Source: Rhodocyclaceae bacterium
GTDB lineage: Bacteria > Pseudomonadota > Gammaproteobacteria > Burkholderiales > Rhodocyclaceae
DNA length: 64,000 nt
Reading direction: 5' to 3'
NCBI GenBank assembly: GCA_026417115.1
Contig: JAOADW010000034.1
Location: forward strand, 1-64,000
Position 1 is the stretch's first letter, and every line of letters starts with the position of its first letter. The position numbers and the translations under genes were made by a program. Below the pieces are notes generated by a model, which was not told the DNA's origin, searched no databases, and saw nothing but the letters and a program-made list of their open reading frames with translations. Shown piece by piece: positions 1 to 9,593 of this stretch.

Positions 1-664
1 TATCTGAAACGGCTACCCGCCGATACGATCAAGATCGATCAAAGCTTCGTGCGCGATGCGCTTTATGAGCCCGACAGCCTTGCCCTCGTCGAAGGCGTGA
101 TCGGTCTGGCCTCTGCATTCGAGCGAGCCGTCATCGCGGAAGGCGTGGAAACGAACGAGCATGCACGCCTGCTGTTGATGCTGAACGTAGACCAGATGCA
201 AGGGTATGCCATCGCACCGCCGTTGCCGGCCAACGAGCTCGCCGCCTGGGTGCGCACTTGGCAGCCTGAGCCTTCCCTCTTGCCTTATCGGCGGCGACGC
301 TGGGATGAAAGCGTACGCATGCTGGTCACCGCCGAAACTTCCGTTCGGCATTTCGTCGCGAACATCGAGCGCGCTCCAACTCGATCGTGCGCTGCCAACG
401 GGTCTCACCGATATAGACGCCTGTTTCTTTGGCCGATGGTATGCGGGCACGGACTGGACTCAGCATGCGCAAAAAGACCTTTTCCTGGCCCTTGCCCCCC
501 TCCATGCGGCGCTTCACGAGGCGGCCACACGGCTTTGCCATGCCGTTTCTTCAGAGGCCACCCAAGGCCTCTTTCGGGAACTCGAAAGCGCGGCGGGCCG
601 CCTCATCGCGCAGCTGCAACGTTGTGAGCTGGCGCTTGGCCGGCCCTCCGGAGAAAGCGCCTAG
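1..664 (+). pseudogene. EAL-domain c-di-GMP phosphodiesterase with C-terminal CZB-like zinc domain; 5'-truncated by window, frameshifted
   Basis: The first frame continues from outside the window and reads the end of an EAL domain (YLKRLPADTIKIDQSFVRD, then VIAEGVET and QGYAIAPPLP), which hydrolyses cyclic di-GMP. The next 120 codons are split between two frames. Frame 1 holds a segment ending SVRHFVANIE; frame 2 then continues with LTDIDACFFGRWYAG and LHAALHEAA up to the TAG at 662-664. Joined, they give a CZB-like domain with the expected His/Cys/His/His ligand set. The switch lies near bases 370-385; removing one C of the CC in GCTCCAACTC restores one frame. Either the gene is broken or the assembly carries a one-base error. 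The stop overlaps the convergent DUF3079 gene by four bases. Confidence 0.75.
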
Positions 665-870
665 GCGTCGCCTTTCTCCTCGGCGGCTTTCGCCTGGGGT
701 AGAGGGAGGATGAGGTCCATGGAGTCCCAATCTTCGCCGAAGATCTCCACGGGATGCATGGCGCGCTCTGTGCCATTGCCGCAGCTCATGCGCTCTGCCG
801 GACAAAAACGCTCGCAGCCCCAGCAGATGCGCTCGGGATGTTTGGGCGCCCGCGGAAAGGATTTCTTCAT
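661..870 (-). CDS. DUF3079 family protein, cysteine-rich small protein
   Basis: A 69-residue protein beginning MKKSFPRAPKHPERICWGCE, which I recognise as DUF3079 from the HPERICWGC and GNGTERxxHPxExFGxDW signatures. Four cysteines (two as CWGC, then FCPAERMSC) suggest a metal site, but no function is known to me. The ORF track lists a longer version; I chose the internal ATG because it overlaps the upstream stop as ATGA, the same coupling used through this operon, and because the family starts here. It is the last gene of the chaN-M1 peptidase-DUF3079 operon and ends convergently against the EAL gene. Confidence 0.82.
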   Translation of the reverse strand: MKKSFPRAPKHPERICWGCERFCPAERMSCGNGTERAMHPVEIFGEDWDSMDLILPLPQAKAAEEKGDA

Positions 871-2627
871 TCCCGCATTTTGCCAGGCGGCTCGATCCCC
901 TTGGCGACCACCCGCGCGCCCTCGAAGACGAGCCAGCCTTCCCGTCCGTAGTGGGGCAAGGGGCGCACCAAGGCCGAAAGCGCCGCCTCGTCGCGCACGC
1001 GTATCGCGAGATAGGGCGTTTTTTGCTTCGTGCGTCCTGCCCAGACTTCGGCGCTGCCGGCAGAGGGCAAACGCGGCGGCGCAGGCAAATGATGGCGCGC
1101 CAACCACGCCTCGAGGCTTTTCGGCATGCCGATCACCACGAACGGCCGTACTCCCGGCGCACTCACCCGCTGGGGCGTCTGATCATCGAGAAGCCGGGGC
1201 AGCAGCGCTTGGCTTGCCGCTTCGAGTTCCGCATCGAGCACGACGACTTCGACGCGTGGCGCGATCAGGGTCTCGCGCAAGATGGGCGGCAACTCTTCGG
1301 CCGGCAGCTTGCGCCAAAGCCGATAGTCGCGATCGCGCGCTATCGCCTCGGCGGAAAAGGAAGGCGCTTCGGCTTTTTCCACCCATTGCGCGAAGAACGA
1401 TCGCAGATCCTGCTGTGCCGCCTCCGAAAAAGCGGCTTCGAGATCGCGCCAGCTCGCGGTTTGGAAACGATGTCGTTGCCAAAAGAGCCTTATCCCCCGC
1501 TGGAAGGCTTCCGCTCCGATCATGTCGCGCAGCATCAAGAACACCATCGCTGCCTTGTTGTAACCGATGATCGAAGCGATACCGTGGCCGCGTGCGGTGA
1601 AATCCTTGAGCGCAAACTCCTCTTTTGCGGGCAAAGCGGCGTAGTCGCGAAGCCAGCCAAGCCGCATCTCACGCGCCGCCAGTTCGCTTTCTTCTTCCTT
1701 GAAGGCATGATCGGCCATCAAGGTGGTCAAGCCCTCGCTCCAGTTCCCTTGTCGCCAATCCGGATAGACGCCATTGCCCCACCAGTTGTGCAGCACCTCA
1801 TGCCTGAGGGAGCTTTTCCGGATGAACGGCAATTTCACCACCTCGCGTCCGAGATACGTCAGCGTCGGCATGCCAAAGCCCGTGGGCGTCGGGCTTGAGA
1901 CGATGGAAAAGCTTTCGAAGGGGTATGGCCCGATTTCTCGACTGTAACGCTCCAGATAGCGCGCCGCATCGTCCAGATAAGCCCGCGCGAGATCGCGAAG
2001 CTCGGCATGGAAATAAGTGCGCAAACGAATCTTTCGCCCCTCGAGCGCAAGCCAGCTTTCCTCGATGACATAGGGGCCCGCCATGAGCTCTATGCCATCC
2101 GCCGGCCATGGAAAGTCAAAGCGCGCGCGATACCCTTGCCCCGTCTCTCGTTCTTCCAGCAACGTGCCCGGCACGAGGCCTTTTTGGCCTTTGGGCAAGG
2201 AAAGCGACACCCGATAGGTGAAGAATCCTTCTACTTGGGGATACCAGGCGGACGAAGCCGGCAAGAAGCTGCCTTCCGGCGCGCTCGTCGCCAAGGGCCG
2301 CAGCGCCTGGCGATGATCAAGCACGGGCGTTGCAGGCAGTTGTGCGCGGTAGCGCAATTCGATGCGGCGCACGCCGGCAGGCACCGAATACCAGCCCATG
2401 CGGTCAGGAGAGGGCCGTATGCCCTGGGGCCGGCCTTCGGTACGAAGCTCGATGATTTCGAAAGCGGGGGACAGCCGGAAGGCGCTGATCGCCTGCTCGT
2501 CCGTCAGGATCGCATGCGCCGTGAAATGGCGCGTTTCCGGGTCCAAGCGCAGATCGAGCTCAAGCCTAGGCAACGCCTGGGCGCCGATAGTCCACGTCGC
2601 GAATAGGCAAAGAAAAATGCGCTTCAT
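867..2627 (-). CDS. M1-family metallopeptidase-like protein, exported
   Basis: A 586-residue protein with a Sec-type signal peptide (MKRIFLCLFATWTIGAQA), so probably periplasmic. The zinc site HEVLHNWWGN is followed after 17 residues by a glutamate in NWSEGL, the third ligand; classical M1 enzymes such as PepN have 18. The N-terminal third is a beta-sandwich-like region as in M1 peptidases, and the C-terminal part after the catalytic domain is less conserved. The start was placed at the ATG overlapping the chaN-like stop (ATGA); the track ORF extends upstream into chaN in another frame. The peptide substrate is unknown. It is cotranscribed with the ChaN-PDZ gene and the DUF3079 gene. Confidence 0.85.
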   Translation of the reverse strand: MKRIFLCLFATWTIGAQALPRLELDLRLDPETRHFTAHAILTDEQAISAFRLSPAFEIIELRTEGRPQGIRPSPDRMGWYSVPAGVRRIELRYRAQLPATPVLDHRQALRPLATSAPEGSFLPASSAWYPQVEGFFTYRVSLSLPKGQKGLVPGTLLEERETGQGYRARFDFPWPADGIELMAGPYVIEESWLALEGRKIRLRTYFHAELRDLARAYLDDAARYLERYSREIGPYPFESFSIVSSPTPTGFGMPTLTYLGREVVKLPFIRKSSLRHEVLHNWWGNGVYPDWRQGNWSEGLTTLMADHAFKEEESELAAREMRLGWLRDYAALPAKEEFALKDFTARGHGIASIIGYNKAAMVFLMLRDMIGAEAFQRGIRLFWQRHRFQTASWRDLEAAFSEAAQQDLRSFFAQWVEKAEAPSFSAEAIARDRDYRLWRKLPAEELPPILRETLIAPRVEVVVLDAELEAASQALLPRLLDDQTPQRVSAPGVRPFVVIGMPKSLEAWLARHHLPAPPRLPSAGSAEVWAGRTKQKTPYLAIRVRDEAALSALVRPLPHYGREGWLVFEGARVVAKGIEPPGKMRE

Positions 2628-3772
2628 GGTTCGGCGGGAAATTTCGCCACGAGCTCGAGGGTGACCCCACCCCGCTTGACCGTCAGGGGCAGCCAGGCGC
2701 CAGCCGGCATCGCGCGCACCATTTGACGCAAGGTTTCGATCGATTTCGCCGGCTGACCTGCCACGCGCGTGATCACGTCGTTCTTCGTAAGCCCTGCGGC
2801 TTGGGCGATGCTGCCTTCGCTGACCTCGCGGATGCGCAAGCCTTCGTCTTTGTCTGCCTCGAGCGTGACGCCCAGACGCGGCGCATCGCTTTTCGTCGGC
2901 GCAATCATGAACAGCGCATCCGCGAGCGTCGGTTCGAGTTCTTGGCAGTCCTGGCCGCGTTCCCACGGCAACAAGGCGCCCACGTCAACGATACCGAGAT
3001 CCTTGAGCTGATGAGCGATCCCGTGGCCATGGCGCACATGGCCGGCGCCGACGATCCCGACCACCAAGGCGTTGGGCGTTTTCCGCAAAAAATCGGCGAT
3101 GCCCTCGGCCATTGCGCGATCCCAGGCCGTTTGTGCTTCCACGAAAAAGGGGAAGGCTTCCTCCCCGCGCGCTTTCGCGGGATGGTGATCGAAGACTTGG
3201 CGTAGCGCCTTGCGGTAAGACTCGCTGGGCGGCGCCGGCCGCGTAAGACCTTCTTTTTGGGACGTGGGCACTCCTTCCCAGCCTTTTTGCCCAATCGCCT
3301 CGATCAAACTCCGGTCGACATTGACGGCGAGCATCGGCAGCCGCTGCATGCGCGCGAAATGGAAAAGCGGCAAATAATCACGCGCATCATAGCCCCAAAC
3401 CTTCTTCCATTCGCTTTGACGCAAAAACTCTTCCTCCGAAAGCTCGCCCGCCACCCAGCGATCGAGCACGGGTTGCAGCCGGCGCGGAAACATCTCCAAA
3501 GCCAGAGCCATCGTGGGGCGGCGCGCATGCAGTTGGATCAGGGTATAGAGCTGCCAGCGATGATCCTCGGCGCTGTCATGGCGCTCTCCGAGCAAGACGA
3601 CTCTTTTTCCCGCCATGCGCTCGAAGAGCACCGACGGCGAAAGAAGGGCGCCGCTGGCGGGGGCAAACCACTCCCCCGGTTTCGCCTGGCAGGTATTCGA
3701 TCTTGCCTGCAAACCGAGGACCCCCATCAGCAAAGTCGCCACCGCGGCAGCGATGAGAACGATTAGGCGCAT
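2624..3772 (-). CDS. ChaN family lipoprotein-like protein with C-terminal PDZ domain
   Basis: 382 residues. After an N-terminal hydrophobic segment comes the ChaN/DUF399 fold, marked by VVLLGERHDSAEDH, LALEMFPRRLQP and VGIVGAGHVRHGHG. ChaN proteins bind haem in some bacteria and are linked to iron uptake. Residues about 285-380 form a PDZ domain (LGVTLEADKDEGLRIREV, AAGLTKNDVITRVAGQP), which usually recognises C-terminal peptides. No lipobox is obvious, so periplasmic tethering by the N-terminal helix is as likely as lipidation. First gene of the minus-strand operon with an M1 peptidase and a DUF3079 protein; its PDZ domain may present substrates to the peptidase, which is inference. Confidence 0.82.
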   Translation of the reverse strand: MRLIVLIAAAVATLLMGVLGLQARSNTCQAKPGEWFAPASGALLSPSVLFERMAGKRVVLLGERHDSAEDHRWQLYTLIQLHARRPTMALALEMFPRRLQPVLDRWVAGELSEEEFLRQSEWKKVWGYDARDYLPLFHFARMQRLPMLAVNVDRSLIEAIGQKGWEGVPTSQKEGLTRPAPPSESYRKALRQVFDHHPAKARGEEAFPFFVEAQTAWDRAMAEGIADFLRKTPNALVVGIVGAGHVRHGHGIAHQLKDLGIVDVGALLPWERGQDCQELEPTLADALFMIAPTKSDAPRLGVTLEADKDEGLRIREVSEGSIAQAAGLTKNDVITRVAGQPAKSIETLRQMVRAMPAGAWLPLTVKRGGVTLELVAKFPAEP

Positions 3773-3887
3773 CGTGGTCTAATGGATGAAAGACTCGTCA
3801 AACGGTGTGGGGGCATGGCCATTCGATTTCAATCCTCGGCAGGGGAAAGCGGGCTAGGCCCTCACCCTTTCGCGCTTTGAATCTTGA

Positions 3888-5141
3888 ATGAAGCAAATCG
3901 TTCTGATATGGCTTTGCGGGGGGATCATCATGAGCACGCACGCCGCCATGGAAACCATCGTCCTCGGCATGGGCTGTTTTTGGGGCGCCCAGCGCCGCAT
4001 GGAGCAACTTTCGGGGGTGGTGGCCGTCGAGGTCGGTTACGCCAATGGCGACATCGAGGGCCGCTATGAAGCGATCTTGCAACACGAGCGGCTGCTGCGC
4101 CAAGGATTGACGCACAAGCGTAACCACGCTGAAGTGGTGAAGGTCACCTTCGACCCCGCCCGCGTCAGCCTCGCACGGGTACTTGCCCACTTCTGGGAAA
4201 ACCATGATCCGACCCAAGGCGACCGGCAGGGAAACGACATCGGCAGTAACTACCGCAGCGCCATCTATACGACGGACAAAAGGCAGCTTTCGATCGCTTT
4301 GGAGACGCGCGAGGTCTATCAGTCGGCGCTCACACAGGCTGGCTTCGGGCCGATCACCACGGAAATCGCGCCGCTTTTGCGTTATGTGCGCGCCGAAGAC
4401 TACCACCAAGACTATTTGAAGAAAAATCCCGGCGGCTACTGCGGTCTCGGCGGCACCGGCGTGCGTTATCCCTGGCGTCAGGAGGAGGCGACGCCGCCCT
4501 CGGCTTCCCCGCTCGTGGGCGAGAAGCTCGCCTACGCGCGTCAGCTCGTCGTCTTCGAAGCCGAAGCATGCCCCCATTGTCGGCGATTTGCCCAGGAGAT
4601 CCTCGCCGATTGGCGCGCCCCCGTCCCGCTCGCCCGAACTCTCTCGACCCAGGCGCCGAACGGCTGGACACTGGAAAAACCCCTGTTCGCGACCCCGACC
4701 ATCGTGCTCTTCGAGAATGGGCGGGAGGTTTCGCGTTTCACGGGCTACAGCAGCGAAAAAGAGCGTTTCTGGCAATGGCTCGGCCACCATCTGCTCACGC
4801 CAGAGCAACGCAAGATTGCATTCGCAGGGGGCACCGAGCGGCCCTGGACTGGCTCGCATCTCGACGAAAAGCGGCCGGGGACCTTCGTCGATCCGATCAC
4901 CGGCGCACCGCTCTTTCGCTCGCAAGCAAAGTTCGACAGCGGCACCGGCTGGCCGAGTTTTTTCGAGCCCCTCCCCGGTGCCCTCACCTACCACGAGGAT
5001 CATTCCTTTGGCATGAGGCGCATCGAGGTCCGCAGCGCTTCTTCGGGCATTCATCTCGGCCATGTGTTCGACGACGGTCCTCCCCCCACCGGCAAACGCT
5101 ACTGTATCAACGGCAACGTGCTGAGATTCGTGCCCGATTGA
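3888..5141 (+). CDS. Methionine sulfoxide reductase fusion MsrA-thioredoxin-like-MsrB
   Basis: 417 residues with three domains. Residues about 22-205 are MsrA, with catalytic Cys30 in GCFWG and a resolving Cys in GGYCGLGGTG. Residues about 220-300 form a thioredoxin-like module with CPHC and the cis-proline motif FATPTIV. Residues about 300-417 are MsrB, with catalytic Cys406 in RYCIN; the two CxxC zinc pairs of many MsrBs are absent (VDPITG, SASSG). The enzyme reduces both epimers of methionine sulfoxide. Neisseria PilB has the order Trx-MsrA-MsrB, so this order is unusual. The first ATG gives a possible signal peptide (MKQIVLIWLCGGIIMSTHA). The ATG at 3930 has a better Shine-Dalgarno (GGGGGG) and would give a cytoplasmic form. 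Confidence 0.9.
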   Translation: MKQIVLIWLCGGIIMSTHAAMETIVLGMGCFWGAQRRMEQLSGVVAVEVGYANGDIEGRYEAILQHERLLRQGLTHKRNHAEVVKVTFDPARVSLARVLAHFWENHDPTQGDRQGNDIGSNYRSAIYTTDKRQLSIALETREVYQSALTQAGFGPITTEIAPLLRYVRAEDYHQDYLKKNPGGYCGLGGTGVRYPWRQEEATPPSASPLVGEKLAYARQLVVFEAEACPHCRRFAQEILADWRAPVPLARTLSTQAPNGWTLEKPLFATPTIVLFENGREVSRFTGYSSEKERFWQWLGHHLLTPEQRKIAFAGGTERPWTGSHLDEKRPGTFVDPITGAPLFRSQAKFDSGTGWPSFFEPLPGALTYHEDHSFGMRRIEVRSASSGIHLGHVFDDGPPPTGKRYCINGNVLRFVPD

Positions 5142-5164
5142 AGGCGCGCCTTGCCTCCTCTCCC

Positions 5165-7390
<2,226 letters not shown>

Positions 7391-7416
7391 CTAGCCAAGA
7401 CCTTGTGATTTCTTAA

Positions 7417-7453
7417 ATTGATCTTTTATTTTGTTTGAATTGTTCGAAACTAT
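7417..7453. promoter_or_regulatory. Possible OxyR operator upstream of katG
   Basis: Read on the plus strand the site is ATTG-N7-ATTT-N7-ATTG-N7-CTAT, 12 of 16 matches to ATAG-N7-CTAT-N7-ATAG-N7-CTAT. Its proximal end touches a weak -35 (TTAAGA on the minus strand), followed after 17 bases by TAGAGT as a -10. OxyR binding just upstream of a poor -35 would fit activation of katG. The match is imperfect, so this is a suggestion. Confidence 0.45.
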
Positions 7454-7463
7454 TGGCAATCCC

Positions 7464-7493
7464 AAAAAAACGGCGTCGCCGCCGCGACGCCGT
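7464..7493 (-). terminator. Rho-independent terminator of ccp
   Basis: On the minus strand a perfect 9-bp stem (ACGGCGTCG / CGACGCCGT) with a 6-base loop is followed by a run of seven T. It lies 28 bases after the ccp stop and separates ccp from katG. Confidence 0.88.
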
Positions 7494-7521
7494 ATCCACT
7501 CGAGAGAGTAGGCGAGAATCT

Positions 7522-8523
7522 TCACTTGCCGAAGGGCTGTGGCCTGGGTGTCTTGTCAGAAGACGGGGGCAAGATGGGCAAGGTGAATCTGGGTTGTTCG
7601 CCGGTCAGAGTTTTCAAGAAAGCCACGATCTGGGCGTTTTCCTTCTCGGTGAATTTGCGACCCAGTTGCAATCTCCCCATGATGTCGACGGCTTCTTTGA
7701 GCGTCCATACGGCGCCGTCATGGAAATAGGGATAAGTCAGCTCCACGTTACGCAAAGTGGGTACCTTGAAGCTGAAGCGATCGGCATCTTTGCCGGTCAC
7801 CGCTACACGGCCTTCCGCTGGGCTCTTCGCTTTATAGGGTTCGACGATGCCCATCTTCTGGAAAGAAGTGCCGCCGAGGTTTTCACCGTTGTGGCAAGCC
7901 ACACAGCCGCTTTCCTTGAAGAGTTTCCAGCCGGCGAGTTCATCTGCCGTCAGCGCATCCTTTTTGCCGAGCAGCCATTGATCGAACCGCGAGTTGGGAG
8001 TGACCAGCGTTTTTTCGAATTCGGCGATCGCGGTCGTGACTTGGTCGATGTCGATCTTGTCTTTCCCGAACACCATCTTGAATTCGCGCACGTATTCTGG
8101 GATGGTTTCGAGCACATGGACCGCGAGCTCATGGGTGAATGCCATCTCGCCCGGGTTCGCGATCGGGCCGCCGGCCTGAGCCTTGAGGTCGGGGGCCCGC
8201 CCATCCCAAAACTGCGCCACGTTGAGGCTCGAATTGAGCACGGTGGGGGCATTGATCGGCCCTTGCTGCCAATTGTGGCCGATCGAAGTCGGCAGGTTAT
8301 CGGCGCCGCCCATCGACAAGTTGTGACAGGAATTACAGGAAATGAAGCCGGATTTCGATAGGCGAGGATCGAAATACAGCTTCTTGCCGAGTTCGGCCAT
8401 GCCGAGATTGATCGATTTTGGTGGCTGTATGGGCTTGACCAGTTCTTCGGCCGCGAAAGTCGGTGCGCCGATGGCGCCGATCAGGGTCATGGAAATGGCC
8501 AGGGTACGCAATTTCACTTTCAT
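7522..8523 (-). CDS. ccp: Di-haem cytochrome c peroxidase
   Basis: 333 residues with a signal peptide (MKVKLRTLAISMTLIGAIGAPTFA). Two c-type haem sites, CNSCH near residue 63 and CVACH near residue 206, with NAPTVLNSS, FWDGRA and the later PTLRNVELTYPYFHDGAV motif, identify the bacterial CCP/MauG family. It reduces hydrogen peroxide in the periplasm with electrons from cytochrome c. The start has a strong ribosome site (AAGGAGGA). It is divergent from oxyR; the shared 134-bp region holds an OxyR operator and a FNR-type box placed about 41 bases before a plausible start of transcription. A terminator follows the gene. Confidence 0.95.
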   Translation of the reverse strand: MKVKLRTLAISMTLIGAIGAPTFAAEELVKPIQPPKSINLGMAELGKKLYFDPRLSKSGFISCNSCHNLSMGGADNLPTSIGHNWQQGPINAPTVLNSSLNVAQFWDGRAPDLKAQAGGPIANPGEMAFTHELAVHVLETIPEYVREFKMVFGKDKIDIDQVTTAIAEFEKTLVTPNSRFDQWLLGKKDALTADELAGWKLFKESGCVACHNGENLGGTSFQKMGIVEPYKAKSPAEGRVAVTGKDADRFSFKVPTLRNVELTYPYFHDGAVWTLKEAVDIMGRLQLGRKFTEKENAQIVAFLKTLTGEQPRFTLPILPPSSDKTPRPQPFGK

Positions 8524-8592
8524 GAGGGTCCTCCTTCCAAGGTGAAAAAACTTGTCGCAGCCGGAAAGATACCCTTACAATGAATGGGGATG

Positions 8593-8606
8593 TTGACATA
8601 AGTCAA
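8593..8606. promoter_or_regulatory. FNR/ANR-type palindrome in the ccp promoter
   Basis: TTGAC-ATAA-GTCAA is a perfect dyad resembling the FNR-family consensus TTGAT-N4-ATCAA. Its centre lies about 76 bases upstream of the ccp start; with the minus-strand TATCTT (8566-8571) as -10, the centre falls near -41.5, the class II activator position. The left half also serves as the -35 (TTGACA) of the oxyR promoter on the other strand. Confidence 0.55.
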
Positions 8607-8621
8607 TGATTTTATTATAGT
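8593..8621 (+). promoter_or_regulatory. Sigma-70 promoter of oxyR
   Basis: TTGACA, then 17 bases, then TATAGT. The predicted transcript start lies about 30 bases before the oxyR ATG. The -10 overlaps the first ATAG of the OxyR operator, which fits autorepression. Confidence 0.75.
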
Positions 8622-8653
8622 TTTTGACTATTCGCCGTATAGTCCCCCGCTAT
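8617..8653. promoter_or_regulatory. OxyR operator between ccp and oxyR
   Basis: Four tetranucleotides at exact spacing: ATAG-N7-CTAT-N7-ATAG-N7-CTAT, 16 of 16 positions matching the OxyR tetramer consensus. It covers the -10 and leader of oxyR and stops four bases before its ATG. Confidence 0.9.
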
Positions 8654-8657
8654 AGCC

Positions 8658-9563
8658 ATGAAACTTTCTGCCCTCCGCTATCTCGTCGCCTTCGCCGACG
8701 AAGGCTCCATGATCCGCGCCGCCGAACGTTGCCAGGTGAGCCAGCCAACCCTCTCGGTCGCCCTGCAAAATCTCGAGCACGAGCTCGGGGTGGCGCTCTT
8801 CGAACGCCAGAAGGGACACGTGGCGCTGACCGATCTTGGCTGGCAAATCGTGGCTCAGGCACGCAAGACGCTCGATGAGGCGCGGCGCATCGAACTCGTT
8901 GCCCAGCAAGGCAAGAACCCCTTGGCCGGCGTTTTCCGCCTCGGCGTCATCCACACCATCGGTCCTTACCTGTTGCCCGAACTGATCGCCGCCTTGAAAC
9001 AGACAGCCCCAGAACTCCGCTTGTTCGTCGAGGAAAGCATGACCGCGTTATTGGCGGACGCTCTGAAATACGGCACGATCGACGCCGCCCTCATCGCCCT
9101 GCCTTTCGACATTGCGGGCATCCGCATACATCCTCTCTATGACGAGCCTTTCGAAGTGATCGTCCCACGCGGCCATCCGTGGGGCCAGCGCAAGGCCATT
9201 TCTGCGCGTGAGATCAAAGGCGAACACGTGCTGGTTCTGAAGGCGGGCAACTGTTTTCGCGAGCAAGTCCTCGATGCCTGCCCGGAGATCAGCCATGCCG
9301 AAGGCTCCACGCACGAAGGACATTCGATCGAAACCGTGCGCGCCATGGTGGCCTCTGGTTATGGCGTCTCCGTGCTGCCGGCAAGCGCGCTTTCTGGCGT
9401 TTTCCGCAATGATTGGATCGTCGCAATTCCCTTCGAAGAGCCAGCACCCTCCCGCCGTGTCGCGCTCGCCTGGCGTCAAGGCTATACCCGTCCACAAGCG
9501 ATCGAAGCGATCATCGAGGCCGTGCGTCGCATCGACAATCCTGCCTACCGGCCTGTCTTATGA
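8658..9563 (+). CDS. oxyR: Hydrogen peroxide-sensing LysR-type regulator OxyR
   Basis: 301 residues. The N-terminal HTH (SMIRAAERCQVSQPTLSVALQNLE) is LysR-type. In the sensor domain LKAGNCFREQVLDAC places two cysteines nine residues apart, as Cys199 and Cys208 in E. coli OxyR, which form the disulfide switch. The region around STHEGHSIETVRAMVASGYGVSVLP is also typical. The upstream perfect OxyR operator supports the call and suggests autorepression. It is divergent from ccp and close to katG and the Msr fusion, so it probably controls this island. It converges with the next gene. Confidence 0.95.
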   Translation: MKLSALRYLVAFADEGSMIRAAERCQVSQPTLSVALQNLEHELGVALFERQKGHVALTDLGWQIVAQARKTLDEARRIELVAQQGKNPLAGVFRLGVIHTIGPYLLPELIAALKQTAPELRLFVEESMTALLADALKYGTIDAALIALPFDIAGIRIHPLYDEPFEVIVPRGHPWGQRKAISAREIKGEHVLVLKAGNCFREQVLDACPEISHAEGSTHEGHSIETVRAMVASGYGVSVLPASALSGVFRNDWIVAIPFEEPAPSRRVALAWRQGYTRPQAIEAIIEAVRRIDNPAYRPVL

Positions 9564-9593
9564 GCCTCGGGCATCCCCCTCTGGCAGCGGTGT

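Noticed and set aside
8624-8643. Second oxyR promoter (TTGACT and TATAGT)
   Set aside because: The spacing is only eight bases; these strings belong to the OxyR operator.
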